Assembly: GCA_937934385.1 (NCBI GenBank)
Contig: CALGZV010000302.1
Span: 1 to 9,342, forward strand
Origin: an uncultured Clostridia bacterium
GTDB lineage: Bacteria; Bacillota; Clostridia; Oscillospirales; CAG-272
Length of the DNA: 9,342 bases
Direction of reading: 5' to 3'
A program made the position numbers and the translations under genes. Below, in pieces: positions 6,861-9,342 of this stretch. Below the pieces are notes generated by a model, which was given only the letters and a program-made list of their open reading frames with translations, was not told the DNA's origin and ran no database searches. Numbering within the stretch: position 1 is the stretch's first letter; each line of letters begins with the position of its first letter.

Positions 6861-8150
6861 TTAAAGAGATTGTCTGCGTTTTTTCCATGCATGTATTCCT
6901 GCAAATGAAACTAACGCTCCGAGCATTGATATTCCAGCGAATGTCAGAATAACGGTGAACCATCCGTTATTCTGCGAGATAAAGCCGCCTATTATTCCTG
7001 AGCAGGCTGCTCCTGCATAAGAGAATGCATTAAGTATTCCCGAAATACCCGAGGTTATTCCGGAATTTTTGTATCTCAGCGGAATAAATGTCATAAGTGC
7101 TGTGTTCGCGCCTGTCGTAGCGAGCATTATGATCGCAAGAAGAACAATTGAAAGATACATTAGCGGAACGCTGTTTGATCCGTAGTAAGTCATGAGACAT
7201 ATCGGTATAAATGCTCCGGATGCGATAAGATACATAATGCCTGTTACCGACATTTCGTCGAGTCCGAAACGGAAGAAAAAGTTTGCAAAATGCGCTCCCG
7301 CAACATTAAGTATCGGAATAAATGACATAAGTATTGCAGATACAGAGGCAGATATGCCGAAGAATTCGGAGATGAATGTCGGTGTCCAGAAATCAAGACC
7401 GTCTTTCAGCGCACCGTTGCATAATACTGACGCAACTATCAGCAGCATACTGACGGAGATCATTGCGGCGAAAAGTCTTTTTTCTTTTGCTGCCGTTTTA
7501 TTACCGTTTTTCTTCCCGGTAATTTCAACGGTAGTTTTGCTGTCAGCTATAAAGGTTATATACGGGGACAGGTGAGCTACAGACAGCCGAAAGATCAGCC
7601 CCGATATTATGCAGATACTTCCGCATATTGCGAAAACCTCGCGCCATCCCGCCAGTTTCATTGCACCGGACGCAATAACATATGTAATGACCGATCCGAG
7701 CGGAACGGTTATCGAGATGTTGACGCCTGCTTTTTCGATACGGTCATCAGGAAGCCATTCGGCAATACATTTTATGATAGACGCCCATAACATGGAGCAG
7801 AATGCGCCGCACAGGCACCATATTGCCGTGACGAGTGCGGGAAATCTGTTTACTGCCATAAGCAGATTTGCACATCCCGCACCGCACAGACCTATAGTTA
7901 TCATATGCTTCGGTGATAAGCGGTCGGATATGATTCCGCTTACCGCCTGTCCTACTGCGTATATGATCAGAAAAGCTGTTCCGGCACTGCCGCCTGCAAT
8001 TTTATCAATGAAATTTTCATCAAGTATTGCAGAAAGACATACGGAGAAATTTTTTCTTCCGATATAGATAGCTGTGTATGCGAGTACACACAGAAGAAAA
8101 ACATTTCTGGCTCCGGAATCTATTTGTTTTTTTGATAATGATGTGTTCAT
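6861..8150 (-). CDS. MFS transporter, OPA (organophosphate:phosphate antiporter)-like
   Basis: Cytoplasmic membrane transporter of 429 residues, a usual length for the superfamily, with about 12 hydrophobic helices in two halves. The halves are split by a charged loop near residues 203-226 (KTTVEITGKKNGNKTAAKEKR). Residues 27-38 (AIYIGRKNFSVC) match the first-helix signature of the GlpT/UhpT group; Arg32 corresponds to the substrate-binding Arg45 of E. coli GlpT. MFS motif A is seen as GIISDRLSPKHM (72-83). In the second half, GALKDGLDFWTPTF aligns with the GlpT stretch holding Arg269 but has Lys249 there. The substrate cannot be named; a phosphorylated or anionic compound is possible. The ATG at 8150 has no clear ribosome binding site. 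It lies 23 nt downstream of the peptidase gene, and the two may be co-transcribed and translated together. Confidence 0.9.
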   Translation of the reverse strand: MNTSLSKKQIDSGARNVFLLCVLAYTAIYIGRKNFSVCLSAILDENFIDKIAGGSAGTAFLIIYAVGQAVSGIISDRLSPKHMITIGLCGAGCANLLMAVNRFPALVTAIWCLCGAFCSMLWASIIKCIAEWLPDDRIEKAGVNISITVPLGSVITYVIASGAMKLAGWREVFAICGSICIISGLIFRLSVAHLSPYITFIADSKTTVEITGKKNGNKTAAKEKRLFAAMISVSMLLIVASVLCNGALKDGLDFWTPTFISEFFGISASVSAILMSFIPILNVAGAHFANFFFRFGLDEMSVTGIMYLIASGAFIPICLMTYYGSNSVPLMYLSIVLLAIIMLATTGANTALMTFIPLRYKNSGITSGISGILNAFSYAGAACSGIIGGFISQNNGWFTVILTFAGISMLGALVSFAGIHAWKKRRQSL

Positions 8151-8173
8151 AGCGTTATTATCGGTATGCCGGA

Positions 8174-9342
8174 TTACTGCTCTGAGGTCAACATTTCCAT
8201 CTCGGATATCAGGTCATCAAACATACTGAGCGCTTCATTTATCGGTTCCGGCGAACTCATATCCACTCCTGCGATTTTAAGCAGTGATATCGGATCGCTG
8301 CTGCATCCGGATGAGAGGAATTTTTTGTAATCTTCAACTGCGGGAGCGCCTTCTTTTAAAATTCTTCCGGCTATCGCCGCTGCTGCTGAAAATCCGGTTG
8401 CATACTGAAACACATAATAATTATAGAAGAAGTGAGGAATACGTGCCCATTCGAGCGCAATTCCTTCATCGGATACCATATCCGATCCGAAATACTGTTT
8501 GTTAAGCTTCAGATATTCCTCACAGAGCCGATCCGCGGTAAGCGCTTCGCCGCTTTCCGAGATTTGTCCCATGATCAGCTCAAATTCTTTCTCGACCAGT
8601 TTAAAGGAACGGTATACCGTTCCTTTAAACTGGTCGAGAAAATGATTTATCAGATATGCACGTTCTTTTTTATCTTTTGTTTTGACGAGCAGATAATGCA
8701 TAAGCAGAATTTCGTTGCATGTTGAAGCAACTTCGGCAACAAATATTACGTAGCCTGAGGTAGATACAGGCTGATACTTGCAGCTGTGATAGCTGTGCAG
8801 CGCATGTCCCATTTCGTGAGCAAGCGTAAACATGCTGTCAAGATTGTCCTGATAGTTAAGCGGTACATATGGATGAGGACGTGACGAACCGGAAGAATAC
8901 GCGCCTCCGCGCTTTCCTGTGTTTTCGTAAACGTCTATCCAGCGGTTATTAAATCCGGTTTTAAGCAGTTTAACATAATCGTCGCCGAGGATCTTTAAGG
9001 CACTGAGAACTGTTTCTTTGGCTTCGTCGTACGGTATTTCTGTAGCTGTATCTGCTACCATAGGAGTGTATACGTCATACATGTGCAGCTCATCTTTGCT
9101 GAGCATTTTTTTGCGCAGAGCGACATAGCGATACATTTTATCCATGTTTGAATGAACTGCATCGATCAGATTGTAATACACTGAAACCGGAACTTCAGTA
9201 CGGTCGAGTGCCGCATCAAGCGTACTTTCATATTTTCGCGCGCCTGCAAAAAATCTGAGCTGCTTGAACTGCGCGTCAAGAGTTGCCGCTATTGTATTTT
9301 TGTATTCCCCGAGACGGTCATAATAGCTGTCAAAAACTTTTT
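8174..9342 (-). CDS. pepF: Oligoendopeptidase F, M3 family zinc metallopeptidase, C-terminal part
   Basis: Cytosolic zinc peptidase that trims short oligopeptides. The frame stays open to the window edge (..YYDRLGEYKNTIAATLDAQF.., KYESTLDAAL), so the 388 codons seen are about two thirds of the usual ~600; the GTG at 9181 is internal. The zinc site is HEMGH (codons at 8804-8818) inside FTLAHEMGHALHSYH, with the third ligand Glu in FVAEVAS about 28 residues on. Near the C-terminus, HFFYNYYVFQYATGFSAA matches the catalytic Tyr/His loop. Oddity: after DQFKGTVYR, where this family normally has a QTMFAEFE-like motif, the protein reads SFKLVEKEFE. That segment is one arm of a perfect palindrome (8588-8641), and activity may be affected. 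It is probably the first visible gene of a unit with the MFS transporter. Confidence 0.94.
   Translation of the reverse strand, partial: KVFDSYYDRLGEYKNTIAATLDAQFKQLRFFAGARKYESTLDAALDRTEVPVSVYYNLIDAVHSNMDKMYRYVALRKKMLSKDELHMYDVYTPMVADTATEIPYDEAKETVLSALKILGDDYVKLLKTGFNNRWIDVYENTGKRGGAYSSGSSRPHPYVPLNYQDNLDSMFTLAHEMGHALHSYHSCKYQPVSTSGYVIFVAEVASTCNEILLMHYLLVKTKDKKERAYLINHFLDQFKGTVYRSFKLVEKEFELIMGQISESGEALTADRLCEEYLKLNKQYFGSDMVSDEGIALEWARIPHFFYNYYVFQYATGFSAAAAIAGRILKEGAPAVEDYKKFLSSGCSSDPISLLKIAGVDMSSPEPINEALSMFDDLISEMEMLTSEQ
8588..8641. repeat. Perfect 54-bp palindrome with no spacer, inside the peptidase gene
   Basis: The 27 bases 8588-8614 are the exact reverse complement of 8615-8641, with no loop; the symmetry ends at 8587/8642. 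The centre is ACGGTATACCGT (8609-8620). The palindrome covers exactly 18 codons of the peptidase, with its centre on a codon boundary. As a result the + strand, read in register, encodes the same peptide, FLDQFKGTVYRSFKLVEK. It lies in coding sequence with no T tract, so it is not a terminator. It looks like a fold-back duplication or an artefact. Confidence 0.97.

Noticed and set aside
8588..8641. Palindrome as a terminator, operator or integration site
   Set aside because: It lies inside coding sequence, has no T tract, no flanking direct repeats and no integrase nearby. One arm matches family protein sequence.
8432..8725. A 97-codon + strand open frame across the palindrome
   Set aside because: Its only familiar sequence is the 18 residues forced by the palindrome. 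It is antisense to a well-supported peptidase gene and has no homology-like content elsewhere.

Overview
The window looks like part of a low-to-mid GC Gram-positive genome, most likely an anaerobic Clostridia (Oscillospiraceae/Ruminococcaceae-like). The grounds are strong GGAGG-type ribosome binding sites, stem plus T-tract terminators, a lipoprotein-type BMP binding protein, and protein sequences resembling those of gut Clostridia. The lineage is inferred from sequence style and was not tested by a search.

Layout. (1) 1-1021, + strand: the C-terminal two thirds of the chaperonin GroEL, followed by its terminator. (2) 1093-1484: a non-coding region with a near-consensus sigma-A promoter and a leader of about 180 nt. 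The leader can fold into two mutually exclusive hairpins, one of them terminator-like. (3) 1485-6697, + strand: a nucleoside-type BMP/ABC importer cassette in the order lipoprotein (1485-2763), double ATPase (3006-4601), permease (4588-5706), permease (5708-6697). This is the gene order of Bacillus subtilis nupNOPQ. The binding-protein gene carries a one-base frameshift near 2491-2500 that removes about the last 85 residues. Hairpins at 2826-2852 and 2883-2905 separate it from the ATPase gene. The cassette ends at a strong terminator at 6792-6836. (4) 6861 to the window edge, - strand: two co-directional genes converging on the importer. These are an oligoendopeptidase F (M3 family, 8174 to beyond 9342) and, downstream of it, an OPA-like MFS transporter (6861-8150).

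How the genes work together. The BMP lipoprotein would capture a nucleoside (or a related small molecule) outside the membrane. The two BPD_transp_2 permeases form the channel, and the fused ATPase powers uptake. The peptidase and MFS gene may be co-transcribed (23-nt gap) and would supply peptide turnover and solute exchange, but nothing in the sequence ties them to the importer.

The most striking structure is a perfect 54-bp palindrome with no spacer (8588-8641) inside the peptidase gene. It falls exactly on codon boundaries, so both strands encode the same 18-residue peptide. One arm matches what I expect of the family and the other has displaced a conserved motif. This pattern points to a fold-back (template-switch) replacement, or to a sequencing artefact. 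I found no convincing new multi-gene system; the unusual signals are this palindrome, the BMP frameshift and the attenuator-like leader.
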